Shown one piece after another: positions 31,701 through 38,641 of a stretch of DNA of 41,732 nt; position 1 is the first letter of the stretch, and every line of letters begins with the position of its first letter. The notes beneath the pieces were generated by a model that searched no databases, was not told the origin of the DNA, and saw only the letters and a list, made by a program, of their open reading frames with translations. Location: the IMG/VR virus record IMGVR_UViG_3300020213_000048, positions 1 to 41,732 of that record, one strand, 5' to 3'. The DNA comes from a virus. Position numbers and translations under genes: made by a program.

Positions 31701-33227
31701 ACGTCGGGACGTACCCAGTCAGCGGCTCTTTTGGCACACAGCCCTTTCTGGATTCCCGCCGGGATCATCATTGAAGGCGGAACGGCTGCTGTGCAGGTAG
31801 CAGTTCATCGCTGGCCGGGGCTGGTCAAAGACATTTGGAAGATGACTGACGAGCAGAAAGCCAAGCTCGATGCTGACGGCGGACAAGCTGCTGCGCTTGG
31901 ACAGTTAGACGACTGGGGCAAGCGCCGCCAAAGCACAACTGACTTCGTGAAGGAAGGCGAGAAGCTACAGAAGGGATTTCTCCGCTCGCATTGGTACCGG
32001 CCAGTAACAGAGTTGTTTACAGGGGCTATCAAGATTGACCGTGCTAAGGGCCGACAGTTTCGGCGGATCGTCCAGTTCGGCACAGCAGTCAAGGCTGCGG
32101 ATTCGGTACGCAAGGCCGCAGGGCTCTCCAAGAACATCCCCCGTGCCAAGAAGTACGAATGGCTAGAGAAGCACCACCCCAAGGTTTTAAAGGAAGTCTC
32201 CGATAACACGACGGACATGATGGGCGATTGGTCCTCTGTCACTCGTAGCGGGAAGCTGGGCGGGGAACGTGCCTTTGCTACCGGGGGGCTTTTCTACGCA
32301 ATGGTTCGCTACACCACCCACTTTATCTTCTCTGCTTTCCCGCGCCAGCATCCGATTGTTGCTCCCGTTGTTTATGCGATTGGGATTCAGAACACCAAGC
32401 GGTTAGAGGAACTCCTTGGTGGCGATCCTGATTACTTGGCCCAGTTGATGCAGGCTCTCGTCTACACCAAGGGGGCTAACAAGCCTCCGCGTCCCGCTGA
32501 CATTTCAAGGATCGTTCCCGGCGGGAACCCCGCTCTTGAGCTTGGCCTATCGGCAAAGGCTCGTCCCAGTTCTGCGCTGAAGTTGGCCCAACCCATCCTC
32601 TCTACAGTTGGGCTTCCCGCCCTTGGGTTAGACCCGCAATCAGGCAGGCCAATCGTTCCCCCTGGCGCGACCGTAACTTCGTCAGGGAAGATTTTGCAAA
32701 AGGCAGGAACGGTAGAGGGGCTAACGAGTCGGCAGACCGTTAAGGCGATTCTAGGCTCGACACTTGGGCTGTCTTCTGGCGTAAGGCTCGCAGAGCAGCT
32801 AACCGGACGGACAGGACGCGGGATTGGACCCGGCGGGGAGTTGAACCTTCCCTTCACCAAGGCACCCAACTTTGATGAGAAGTTCCCATCGTCGGCCTTT
32901 TACAAAGCTGTCTTGCCTACAAGCGGCGAGCGGTTAAGGAAAGGGCTGGCTCCACCCCTTGTAACGCTTCCGCTTTGGAAGCAGCGGGCCCTACGCGAAT
33001 ACCAAGAGGCCAAGGTGAAGAAGGACTTTCTCGGCAACATCGACGTTCAGGATGGACAGATCATTCCCGATGAGTTGATAGGCAAGGTCAACAAGAAGCA
33101 ACTCACCAGGGGTCAAGCCCAACGTGCATATCGGGACGGAGTGAAGGCAATGGAGCGAATGGCAATCATGCAACGGGCGGCTAAGGCCGGAACCCTTCAA
33201 CGGCTCATGGAGAAGAAGATAAAGTAG
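28746..33227 (+). CDS. Large internal/ejection protein
   Basis: 1493 aa from GTG 28746, the largest gene. The N-terminal 100 residues contain three 18-residue units (EARWDKR..., 54-bp period, 28896-29045), and around residue 331 there are 11-residue VKSYPARKARR units (33-bp period, 29736-29834). A basic A/K-rich region, hydrophobic stretches near 400-470 and 995-1020 (PFWIPAGIIIEGGTAAVQVA) and long helical parts follow. This suits an ejection protein that inserts into the envelope to form a DNA channel, since the particle is short-tailed. No peptidase or transglycosylase motif was found inside it. Confidence 0.65.
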   Translation: MPITDPPKRPVGSRPKSGYPQRAPKRKETSPIGPWRSESEENSRQKARRKEARWDKRNLKAEKEARREEARWDKRYPKAEKEARREEARWDKRYLKREASREAGSRVGLAIRNIATTPRVRKFESEKVHTFGRAVAGIERSTPLKRSEAREYVREVVRQVPQRELVRHPRRYFPGYKTPRTTKLDVDLKKGQVFSDTRPAEQRYARKLSADVRKSVRPPKFPQAGQISATKALELEKTKKTEKTLTDEQIKLMTDPVMEDIKALKPYTTPLGHGSKGQKFLETVLNVASIAVPVTKLALIPKGVKAAKAVVAAGGTKAVAKAAGKKTVVSVKSYPARKARRVKSYPARKARRVKTYPKRKVAQAKAAPGRIKASPATAKRAAKTPLKTTGRIAKRALRHPIKATGLGYAGASPVIAASGTVPDAPLELAKAQASEAVNHPGRYIRRSGAFVPGAATGAVSLALNLGAAPFTKGESAKRAFEELVASNKEFAGYLSSDPKKQKKLAEEYGLGPAVIAALPLAARRSRKPKTELKKAVDAKGKPVEVVEVPASKKIAKGPIGRRRQRLRMTRNVTHASNEGQSKIARAQKRLHKKSTYSKLDDQHKRAAIFLTDARVATKNVAQAKKDLEQIASRGEKTPGTDPHTASWLLERIEKDPSYLKTSGIDAGRTEYAGQVGRLDPRLMDERAQQVRREAPHMQEKGFKTPLQSKQKQVKIAGKEVGETYVAAKAARVQQGRRLGVPPAEADRLRRALAKAEEAQKPVSPQAQDAFLEQAAAIRKTEGRDDPSYSKQTPLTALEQAELRDMAPSGRGFQSVGTRLRKRTGKTQEKGTRAIDITTAEHADIVAPRHRNTLLKLTDALSQERHVLTKAEVEAIGDAGTKFRPNQNRGSLTPQQARAALDAGVFDSKNWTFMPESKRLREEALQRPGELAGKLAEPGANLNAWLDTAEATWGKGTTLQAIPRTLADEWVSQTIRGSEVLGKIARTSGRTQSAALLAHSPFWIPAGIIIEGGTAAVQVAVHRWPGLVKDIWKMTDEQKAKLDADGGQAAALGQLDDWGKRRQSTTDFVKEGEKLQKGFLRSHWYRPVTELFTGAIKIDRAKGRQFRRIVQFGTAVKAADSVRKAAGLSKNIPRAKKYEWLEKHHPKVLKEVSDNTTDMMGDWSSVTRSGKLGGERAFATGGLFYAMVRYTTHFIFSAFPRQHPIVAPVVYAIGIQNTKRLEELLGGDPDYLAQLMQALVYTKGANKPPRPADISRIVPGGNPALELGLSAKARPSSALKLAQPILSTVGLPALGLDPQSGRPIVPPGATVTSSGKILQKAGTVEGLTSRQTVKAILGSTLGLSSGVRLAEQLTGRTGRGIGPGGELNLPFTKAPNFDEKFPSSAFYKAVLPTSGERLRKGLAPPLVTLPLWKQRALREYQEAKVKKDFLGNIDVQDGQIIPDELIGKVNKKQLTRGQAQRAYRDGVKAMERMAIMQRAAKAGTLQRLMEKKIK

Positions 33228-34096
33228 TGGCCCTTAGCGCAAACCAGCGGCGCATAGCACAACAAATAATCCAGATCGGCAAACGCCAAGGCGCAACGCG
33301 CAAGCAGATCAAGGCTGCACTAGCCGCAGGCCAGGTTGAATCCAACCTCACCAACACCCCCGGTGGAGACAGAGATTCAGTAGGCGTTTTTCAAATCCGC
33401 TCCGGTATCCACGGACCCATCGGTGGTTCGGTTCGCAAGTCAGCCAAGTGGTTCTACAAGAACGCCAAGAGTGCAGACAAGGGCCAATCTTCAGGCCAAC
33501 TTGCCCAAGACGTAGAACGCTCTGCCTTCCCCGACAAGTATGGACAGCGAGACATTCAACGAACGGCGGGCAAGCTGCTTCGTCAATACGGTGGTGGTTC
33601 ATCTGGCGGCTCTAGCCGTAAGAGCACTCGCACCATCCCCGGCCTAGACAACTCAGATGCCCGCAAGTCCCTGCTTATGGATTATCTCTCCCGTCGTAAT
33701 GACCCCAGCGCCCTGCTTACCCTAGGCGCAGGACTCAAAGACGCCCAGGACACCCCTGACCGAACCGTGACCACTCGTACCAGAGGCAAGGCCAAGGGTC
33801 CAACGAGCGATGGCAGATTACGCGATCCCCGCAAGGGTGGACTAGTTCAATTCGGCAGGCAACTACAAAAGCAAGGGGCCAGCGTTCGAGAGCATCCAGC
33901 TTTTGACAAGGTTGATCCCGTTCATGTTCAAGGCTCTGAGCATTACAAACGTCGAGCTATCGACGTTCCTGTTTCAGACAAAGCCCAAGGTGACAAGATT
34001 GCCCAGCGTGCTCGTAAGCGTGGATTTGATGTTCTCTGGCAAGTCTCGGGGCATTACGGGCATGTTCATATAAGTAAACCCGGTGGATTGAAGTAA
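33227..34096 (+). CDS. Virion-associated lysin: transglycosylase-like plus M15-like peptidase
   Basis: 289 aa from GTG 33227. The N-terminal 100 residues resemble a lysozyme/SLT fold with a candidate catalytic Glu38 (AGQVESNLTN) and GVFQIRS after it. After a S/G-rich linker the C-terminal part has H239 and D246 (SEHYKRRAID) and GHYGHVHIS (H276, H279, H281), the metal-ligand arrangement of D-Ala-D-Ala carboxypeptidase-type M15 enzymes. It should open the cell wall locally during DNA entry. Placed directly after the ejection proteins. Confidence 0.7.
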   Translation: MALSANQRRIAQQIIQIGKRQGATRKQIKAALAAGQVESNLTNTPGGDRDSVGVFQIRSGIHGPIGGSVRKSAKWFYKNAKSADKGQSSGQLAQDVERSAFPDKYGQRDIQRTAGKLLRQYGGGSSGGSSRKSTRTIPGLDNSDARKSLLMDYLSRRNDPSALLTLGAGLKDAQDTPDRTVTTRTRGKAKGPTSDGRLRDPRKGGLVQFGRQLQKQGASVREHPAFDKVDPVHVQGSEHYKRRAIDVPVSDKAQGDKIAQRARKRGFDVLWQVSGHYGHVHISKPGGLK

Positions 34097-34572
34097 TGAG
34101 TCAGGTCAGGTTCTCGATGCCAATGCCCCGGCTGAAGCTAGTCGTGGAAGAAGTGCTTGCCCCGAATCTCATCATCTTGGTTGTCATGTCGCTGTTTGTG
34201 CTTTGGGCGGCCTTGTTGTTGGTGCCCTCCTACAACGCCGGCGATGCTACGCCGACCTCATACCTCGTCTCACTCTGCGGCACCCAAACCGCTGCTGCTA
34301 TCACGCTGATCGGGGTGATCTTGGCGAGTTTGCTGGCACTCTCACGCCCAATCGGTGGGGTGTCGCTGATGTTGCTTGCTCCGCAGCAGAGCGTCTTGGC
34401 GATTGCTGCTGCTGCTTCTATCAAAGCCATCGTGGTTGCCCACTACGCAGATGGGGTAATTCGTGACCGTGGCTTCCTTGCAGCCGACCAAGTTCCGATC
34501 ATCCTCCTGTTCTTCACGCACTCGCTCGTGTTGGGAGTCCTCATCATGCAGTGGGTCTACCGTGGCAAATGA
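34096..34572 (+). CDS. Four-span membrane protein, holin candidate
   Basis: 158 aa. Four hydrophobic segments are visible (about 24-45, 66-84, 91-113 and 132-155), separated by short polar loops. It overlaps the next gene by 11 bases and begins the lysis block. Multi-span proteins here are often holins, which release endolysin, but four spans is more than the usual two or three, so a membrane-remodelling role linked to DNA entry is also possible. Confidence 0.55.
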   Translation: MSQVRFSMPMPRLKLVVEEVLAPNLIILVVMSLFVLWAALLLVPSYNAGDATPTSYLVSLCGTQTAAAITLIGVILASLLALSRPIGGVSLMLLAPQQSVLAIAAAASIKAIVVAHYADGVIRDRGFLAADQVPIILLFFTHSLVLGVLIMQWVYRGK

Positions 34573-34894
34573 GCCGCTAACCAGACACGAGCTGCGCGCC
34601 GACCTGGCCGAGTTCAAGCTGGACATAGAGCGTGTGATCTATCGCGGGTTGGCTGAGAAGGTCGCTGTCTCAGAGCTAGGTTCAGTCAAAAATGAGGTCG
34701 CCAAGACCAACGGTCGCATCCAAGCATGGGAGTCCGGTTCTTTCTCCGATGCCCAGCGCCGAGCAGTCCACGAAATCATTCATACCTACATCACCAGCCG
34801 CACAGCGACGAACTGGACAACGACGCAGAAGTGGATGGCTGCTGCTTTGTTTGTGGTCACAGTGACGGCCTTTGTGCTGACGCTGATCGACTGA
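34562..34894 (+). CDS. Holin-like protein with C-terminal membrane span
   Basis: 110 aa from GTG 34562; the track frame to 34463 overlaps the preceding gene too far. A helical charged N-terminal two-thirds (ELRADLAEFKLDIERVIYRG) ends in one hydrophobic span (WMAAALFVVTVTAFVLTLID). This layout is common for small phage membrane proteins of lysis cassettes, including some holins and antiholins. Confidence 0.55.
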   Translation: MANEPLTRHELRADLAEFKLDIERVIYRGLAEKVAVSELGSVKNEVAKTNGRIQAWESGSFSDAQRRAVHEIIHTYITSRTATNWTTTQKWMAAALFVVTVTAFVLTLID

Positions 34895-35021
34895 CCCAGA
34901 GTTTCCGTGCCAACGGCTAGTCCGTAAGGGCTAGATAGCGCGAAGGCACCTAAGCCAAGGACCCGCCACGGATGGCGGGTTTGGTGTGCCCTGAAAACGA
35001 CGAAAGGCCACTATCCGGTTA
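34895..35021. other. Intergenic region with terminator
   Basis: Contains the terminator at 34961-34985. CGGCTAGTCCGTAAGGGCTAG at 34914 forms an imperfect repeat. A weak ribosome site (AAAGG) lies well upstream of TTG 35022. No promoter was recognised with confidence. Confidence 0.4.
34961..34985 (+). terminator. Intrinsic terminator
   Basis: ACCCGCCA-cgga-TGGCGGGT followed by TTGGT. A stable 8-bp stem with a short T-rich tail, separating the first two lysis-block membrane genes from the endolysin genes. Confidence 0.65.
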
Positions 35022-35528
35022 TTGATCGGACCCATAGTCGCGCTCTCAATGAGCGCCCCGGCACCAACGCCGGAACCTATATGTGAAGTCAATCAAGGCG
35101 TAACTCGGGACTACATAAGGACCGTTTACGCCAGACCAGAAGTCACAAAGAAGGCAAGGGACCGCATCAAGTATCTGATCGGGTGCGCGAATGAATGGGA
35201 ACGGAAACCCTTACGTCGTTCTCTAAAGCGTGTTCGGCAAGAACGCAACGAACGTATCGCGGCAGAGAAGGTGACTCCGTATCAATGTGGTGGAGACAGG
35301 TACGCAATCCCCTGTTACATCGTGTCGTGCGAATCCTCGCTTACGAATGCCCGACCAAACTACGCCACGGCTAGCGGCTACTACCAGTTCATCACTTCGA
35401 CCTGGCTATCAACGGGTGGAGGCAGGTACGCGCCGCAGGCATACCTCGCAAGCAAACACGAACAGGACATCATCGCGGCTCGATTGTGGAGTGGCGGTTC
35501 GGGAGCCGGTCATTGGGACTGCGCGTAA
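35022..35528 (+). CDS. Rpf/transglycosylase-like endolysin
   Basis: 168 aa from TTG 35022. The N-terminus has a short hydrophobic run (IGPIVALSMSAP) that may act as a signal. The C-terminal 80 residues, YAIPCYIVSCESSLTNARPN, then ATASGYYQFITSTWL and EQDIIAARLWSGG, match Rpf-like/transglycosylase domains, with Glu104 in the CESS position as the expected catalytic residue. Cysteines around it may form disulfides. This domain is typical of actinobacteria, which supports the host inference. It would cleave the glycan strand of peptidoglycan. Confidence 0.75.
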   Translation: MIGPIVALSMSAPAPTPEPICEVNQGVTRDYIRTVYARPEVTKKARDRIKYLIGCANEWERKPLRRSLKRVRQERNERIAAEKVTPYQCGGDRYAIPCYIVSCESSLTNARPNYATASGYYQFITSTWLSTGGGRYAPQAYLASKHEQDIIAARLWSGGSGAGHWDCA

Positions 35529-35540
35529 AGGAAGGAATGA

Positions 35541-36095
35541 ATGGCTAAGTCCAAAGACCCACAGATAAGACGATGGCGCTCAGTCAGAAGGCTGAAGCTG
35601 CGTCGTGCCGATAGGGCAAGGGGCAGGCGTGAAGCTGCGCTGAAGTCAGGCAAGAAAGCCAAGGCTAACTCTGCCCTGAAGGTGCTGCGGCGAAACCGCA
35701 CTGAAGCCAGTGCCCTGCTGAAGAAGATACGCCACCGCCGCAAGGTTCTCTCAGGGCCTAAGGGTCTTGTTTGGTTCGACGGTAAGAAAGTGCCTTCATG
35801 GATCGCAGACGAGCTTCAGAAGGCTCGTAAGGCAGGCAGGTGGAAGGGCTACGTCGTATCAGGTTGGCGTGATCCGGTCTATTCGGAAAAGCTCTGTTAC
35901 GACATGTGTGGCAGGGCTGCGTGTCCTGGCAAGTGTGCCGGTCGGGCTTCTAATCACTCAGGTATCTACTACCCCGCCGGGGCCGTGGATGTGACCGACT
36001 ACACGACCCTGAAACGGGAATGCGCCCGCCTGGAACTACGGATCAAGAACAACCTCCCCGTAGATTTGGTCCATTTCTCGGCGAACGGAAAGTGA
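35541..36095 (+). CDS. M15-like D,D-peptidase endolysin
   Basis: 184 aa from ATG 35541 (AAGGAA upstream). The first 70 residues are strongly basic (RRLKLRRADRARGRREAALK) and may bind cell-wall polymers. The catalytic part contains GWRDPVYSEKLC, SNHSGIYYPAGAVDV (H139, D150) and VDLVHFS (H178), the H...D...H ligands of M15 zinc peptidases. Cysteines at 119-132 probably cross-link. With the Rpf-like enzyme it forms a complementary pair cutting glycan and peptide. Confidence 0.75.
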   Translation: MAKSKDPQIRRWRSVRRLKLRRADRARGRREAALKSGKKAKANSALKVLRRNRTEASALLKKIRHRRKVLSGPKGLVWFDGKKVPSWIADELQKARKAGRWKGYVVSGWRDPVYSEKLCYDMCGRAACPGKCAGRASNHSGIYYPAGAVDVTDYTTLKRECARLELRIKNNLPVDLVHFSANGK

Positions 36096-36100
36096 GAAGC

Positions 36101-36262
36101 ATGAAAACCCGTCCAGCAGGAACTACCGCAGCGATTGCCTCAATGCTTGTTGTCTTTTTGGGGCTGGCTGGCGTTGAACTCACCCAGGAGGCTTCTGCCG
36201 TAATCATCGGTGGATTAACCGCCCTGGTATCCCTGTTCTACCCATTGGAGGAACTCATTTGA
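36101..36262 (+). CDS. Small membrane protein, holin-like
   Basis: 53 aa from ATG 36101, with GTGAGAAG upstream; a frame further upstream lies inside the peptidase gene. Two hydrophobic stretches (AAIASMLVVFLGLAGVEL and AVIIGGLTALVSLFYPLEEL) make a two-span protein of class II holin type. It follows two cell-wall enzymes, the usual company of a holin. Confidence 0.65.
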   Translation: MKTRPAGTTAAIASMLVVFLGLAGVELTQEASAVIIGGLTALVSLFYPLEELI

Positions 36263-36333
36263 GCATTGAACGTGTTTTGGTCATCATCCTGTTAGTCATC
36301 CTCGTAGTGTGGCTAGCGAACCGGCTCCTCTAA
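36259..36333 (+). CDS. 24-residue membrane peptide
   Basis: TTG 36259 overlaps the previous stop; GGAGG lies eight bases upstream of it. The product is a short hydrophobic helix (LVIILLVILVVWLANRLL) with a basic end. Similar very short single-span peptides occur in phages and bacteria. It could tune holin timing; function unknown. Confidence 0.6.
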   Translation: MSIERVLVIILLVILVVWLANRLL

Positions 36334-36349
36334 GCCCTCTCCTCACATC

Positions 36350-36376
36350 AAGGCCCCGCCTTCGCGCGGGGCCTTT
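36350..36376 (+). terminator. Strong intrinsic terminator at end of rightward block
   Basis: AAGGCCCCGC-cttc-GCGCGGGGCCTTTT. It closes the rightward transcript just before the region facing the leftward integrase gene. Confidence 0.85.
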
Positions 36377-36380
36377 TGTG

Positions 36381-36620
36381 TTTGGGGGCAAACTACGTTT
36401 GGGGTGAATCTGGGGTAGGCGTTTGGGTAGTCCGATTTTGGCGGAGAATGTTTCCCCTGCAACTAGCGCCTTGCGCTGTAATGGCTCTGACTAGCCCCAA
36501 CGGGCTCTGTGACCGCTCTGACGCCAACGATCAAGAGGCCACCGTTTCCTACCTGGATCATGGTCAAAAGGTGTCCATATGCAGGCGAAAGGCTAAAGGC
36601 TTGGGTGATTCCTTGGGTAG
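36381..36620. repeat. Putative attP region with TTGGG direct repeats
   Basis: No gene seen. Similar words occur in one orientation: TTTGGGGG (36381), TTTGGGGTG (36398), CTGGGGTAG (36410), TTTGGGTAG (36422), then CTTGGGTGA (36600) and CTTGGGTAG (36612). Groups of four and two on either side of about 170 bases resemble integrase arm-binding sites around a core. The core itself could not be identified without the host sequence. Confidence 0.45.
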
Positions 36621-36623
36621 GAA

Positions 36624-37676
36624 CTACCGCAAATGGACCACATTGTTGCCGGTGCGTTGGTCCGCTAATTGCATGATTCGGGCACTTGCTCGGTCAGTCG
36701 AAGGGTGGCCGTACAGCTTCTCGACCAAGGAGCCGTCCTCATGGCCCATCTGCAATCCGATGTCCCACGGCCGCGCCCCAAGCTCCAAGAGGTAGGTGGC
36801 GAAGAAGTGGCGGAGCATGTACCAACGACCCGCTTTGCCTTCAGGAAGCCCTGCCTTGGTGCGGACGATCTTCCAGTAGCGCCAATGGGTTTCAAAATTC
36901 AGCATCCCCCGCTGAGAGTTCCAAACATAGGGAGATGTGTCGAAAGGGGCGGTTGAGCGGATAGCTTCTTCTGCCTCGGGGAGCAAGGCAATGGTTCTCG
37001 GCTTCCCTCCCTTGCCGCCTTCAAGGATTTTCCCGGTACGCTCTAGTCGCCGTCGCACATATAGCTCGCTGCGTGGCACGTTCACATCTTCAAACATCAG
37101 AACAAGTTGCTCCTGTGGGCGCAAGCCGGTGTAAGCGGCGAACTCGATCATGTAGCCGAACTCGGGGAAGATTTCGTTCCCCCCGATTTCTGCCAGCCTC
37201 TGCACTACCTCGATCCGCTTGTCGGGGTCGGGTTCGTTGAAGGGAACGATCTTGGCTAAGCCGTGACTGCGCTTGATCTTGATTTTGTGAAATAGCTCGG
37301 GGTGATCCATCTCCTTGAGCATCAGCTTTACCGTTCGGGCGGCAGAAGTGTGTTTCGATACCCAGGCCCTTAGAAGGTCGGGCGATAGCTCATGTGGGTA
37401 GAGATGCCCGAAGGAGTCTGTGAAGACCTTGAGTCGGTGAGTGTTGCCGCTGTTCGTTACCGGAGAGGGTCGGGGGTGCTTCTCTAGCCATTGCTTCGCT
37501 AGGCCTTCTAGATTGGCCTTAGCCTCGGGCGGGGGTTCGTGGAGCATGATTGCCATGCGCGCTTGCTTTTTGGTGTCGAACTTCCCATCGGGACGGTCGG
37601 GGTTGCGGATCGTGACCTGTTTTCCGTCAACGTACTTGCGGGCGCGATAGCCGTTCTTAACTCGCTCGATTCCCAC
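36624..37676 (-). CDS. int: Tyrosine-type integrase
   Basis: 350 aa from GTG 37676, with AAAGGAGG six bases upstream. N-terminal arm-binding and core-binding regions (about 1-150) precede the catalytic domain. Active-site residues: Arg186 (YTGLRPQEQL), Lys225 in the beta-hairpin, Arg289 within WYMLRHFFAT, His312 (MGHEDGS) and Tyr322 (EKLYGHPS) as nucleophile. The usual first His of H-x-L-R-H is Tyr286 here, a known kind of variation. It catalyses site-specific integration and, with an excisionase, excision. Marks the phage as temperate. Confidence 0.92.
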   Translation of the reverse strand: MGIERVKNGYRARKYVDGKQVTIRNPDRPDGKFDTKKQARMAIMLHEPPPEAKANLEGLAKQWLEKHPRPSPVTNSGNTHRLKVFTDSFGHLYPHELSPDLLRAWVSKHTSAARTVKLMLKEMDHPELFHKIKIKRSHGLAKIVPFNEPDPDKRIEVVQRLAEIGGNEIFPEFGYMIEFAAYTGLRPQEQLVLMFEDVNVPRSELYVRRRLERTGKILEGGKGGKPRTIALLPEAEEAIRSTAPFDTSPYVWNSQRGMLNFETHWRYWKIVRTKAGLPEGKAGRWYMLRHFFATYLLELGARPWDIGLQMGHEDGSLVEKLYGHPSTDRASARIMQLADQRTGNNVVHLR

Positions 37677-37878
37677 TCGGGGCCTCCTTTAGCCAGTGGT
37701 CAACCTCAGACGCCTTAAACCGTAGTCGGGCCTGCGGGGATTTGCCTAGACGTTGATGGGGGATGGATGCCATGCGACGGCTGATCCACGATTCAGACAC
37801 CCCAAGGTGTTCGGCCAACTGACGTTTAGTCAGCCAAGGCTCGGGGCGAAGTGTTGCGAGACTAATTACGTCGCCCAT
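37657..37878 (-). CDS. Excisionase-like HTH protein (copy 2)
   Basis: 73 aa from ATG 37878, with AAGGA seven bases upstream, preferred over ATG 37893. A MerR/excisionase-type winged HTH: WLTKRQLAEHLGVSESWISR, then IPHQRLG and LRFKASEVDHWL. Overlaps the integrase gene start by 20 bases. Paralogue of the protein encoded just upstream. Likely a DNA-bending factor that directs integrase toward excision, or a regulator of int. Confidence 0.75.
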   Translation of the reverse strand: MGDVISLATLRPEPWLTKRQLAEHLGVSESWISRRMASIPHQRLGKSPQARLRFKASEVDHWLKEAPSGNRAS

Positions 37879-38101
37879 GCGACTTTCCTTCATAGCCGGA
37901 TTGGCCGTCAGCGATCCATCTTCTCACCTTCGAGAGTTCAAACCGAAGTGGTGATTGGGGGTGCGGGCCTAGTTTTTCGTGAGGGATGTGGGGCATCCTC
38001 TGTTCGATCCACGAAACAGAGACATCCAAGGCTTCAGCTAGGGACTTCTTTCTCAGAAGCCTCTCGGGGTTGCGCTTCCTGAAAGGAATTACATCTCTCA
38101 T
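37862..38101 (-). CDS. Excisionase-like HTH protein (copy 1)
   Basis: 79 aa from ATG 38101 with GGAGG four bases upstream. Same plan as its downstream neighbour: LRKKSLAEALDVSVSWIEQR, IPHEKLG and LRFELSKVRRWI. Shared residues (SW-I-x-x-RM-x-x-IPH-x-x-LG-x-x-PQ-x-x-LRF) show the pair arose by duplication. The recognition helices differ, so the two may bind different half-sites. Confidence 0.75.
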   Translation of the reverse strand: MRDVIPFRKRNPERLLRKKSLAEALDVSVSWIEQRMPHIPHEKLGPHPQSPLRFELSKVRRWIADGQSGYEGKSHGRRN

Positions 38102-38168
38102 AGCGCCTCCAAGCCCAACAGGGCGAAGGAGAAAAAAGAAAGAAAACCCCCTTTAACCAAGTAGCCCA

Positions 38169-38351
38169 TTACCTACTCTGAGCCCCCTTGGCTTGGGTGT
38201 TCTCGGGGAATCCATGCGGACCGTCAGACCCGTTGTGCATCGGTATCGAAGACTCGGTATCGCCTTCCCGCCACGGCATCATTTGACCGCAGCTGCATTT
38301 CCAGTACCGCTGTATCTCGCCTTTGGGGGTCACCGTTCCATCGACTCCCAA
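38169..38351 (-). CDS. Small hypothetical protein, possible zinc knuckle
   Basis: 60 aa if started at TTG 38351 (AAGGA six bases upstream); GTG 38333 would give a GTGA overlap with the previous stop and 54 aa. A short YWKCSCGQMMPWREGD motif has two cysteines. The remainder is polar. No family recognised. Confidence 0.4.
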   Translation of the reverse strand: MGVDGTVTPKGEIQRYWKCSCGQMMPWREGDTESSIPMHNGSDGPHGFPENTQAKGAQSR

Positions 38352-38641
38352 GTGAGTTCCTTGGCATCGAGATCCTTGCGAAGCTCTGCGACGCACTCCG
38401 CCGCGAAGTCCGGCAGGGAAGGTTCTGTTGGGAACCCACCCGAGAGGTCTGCTCCTGAGAGTTCGCAGCAGCGGCGTAGGGCATCCTCGGCTCGTAGCAG
38501 TTTGACTCGCAACTCCCCCTGGGACGGCTCAAGGCCGTGTTTTGTAGCCAAGGTGGATGCGAGGGCGGTTGCTTCGCGATAGGAACTGCACCGTTTACAT
38601 CCGCAGTCGGGACTCGCAAGATTGTCGGGCGCAAGGATCAC
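38330..38641 (-). CDS. Hypothetical protein with Cys cluster
   Basis: 103 aa from GTG 38641, overlapping the upstream stop as GTGA. CGCKRC near the N-terminus and CC at about 58 could bind metal; helical, acidic C-terminal half (FAAECVAELRKDLDAKELTW). Position between the SA-repeat protein and the excisionase genes gives no firm clue to function. Confidence 0.55.
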   Translation of the reverse strand: MILAPDNLASPDCGCKRCSSYREATALASTLATKHGLEPSQGELRVKLLRAEDALRRCCELSGADLSGGFPTEPSLPDFAAECVAELRKDLDAKELTWESMER

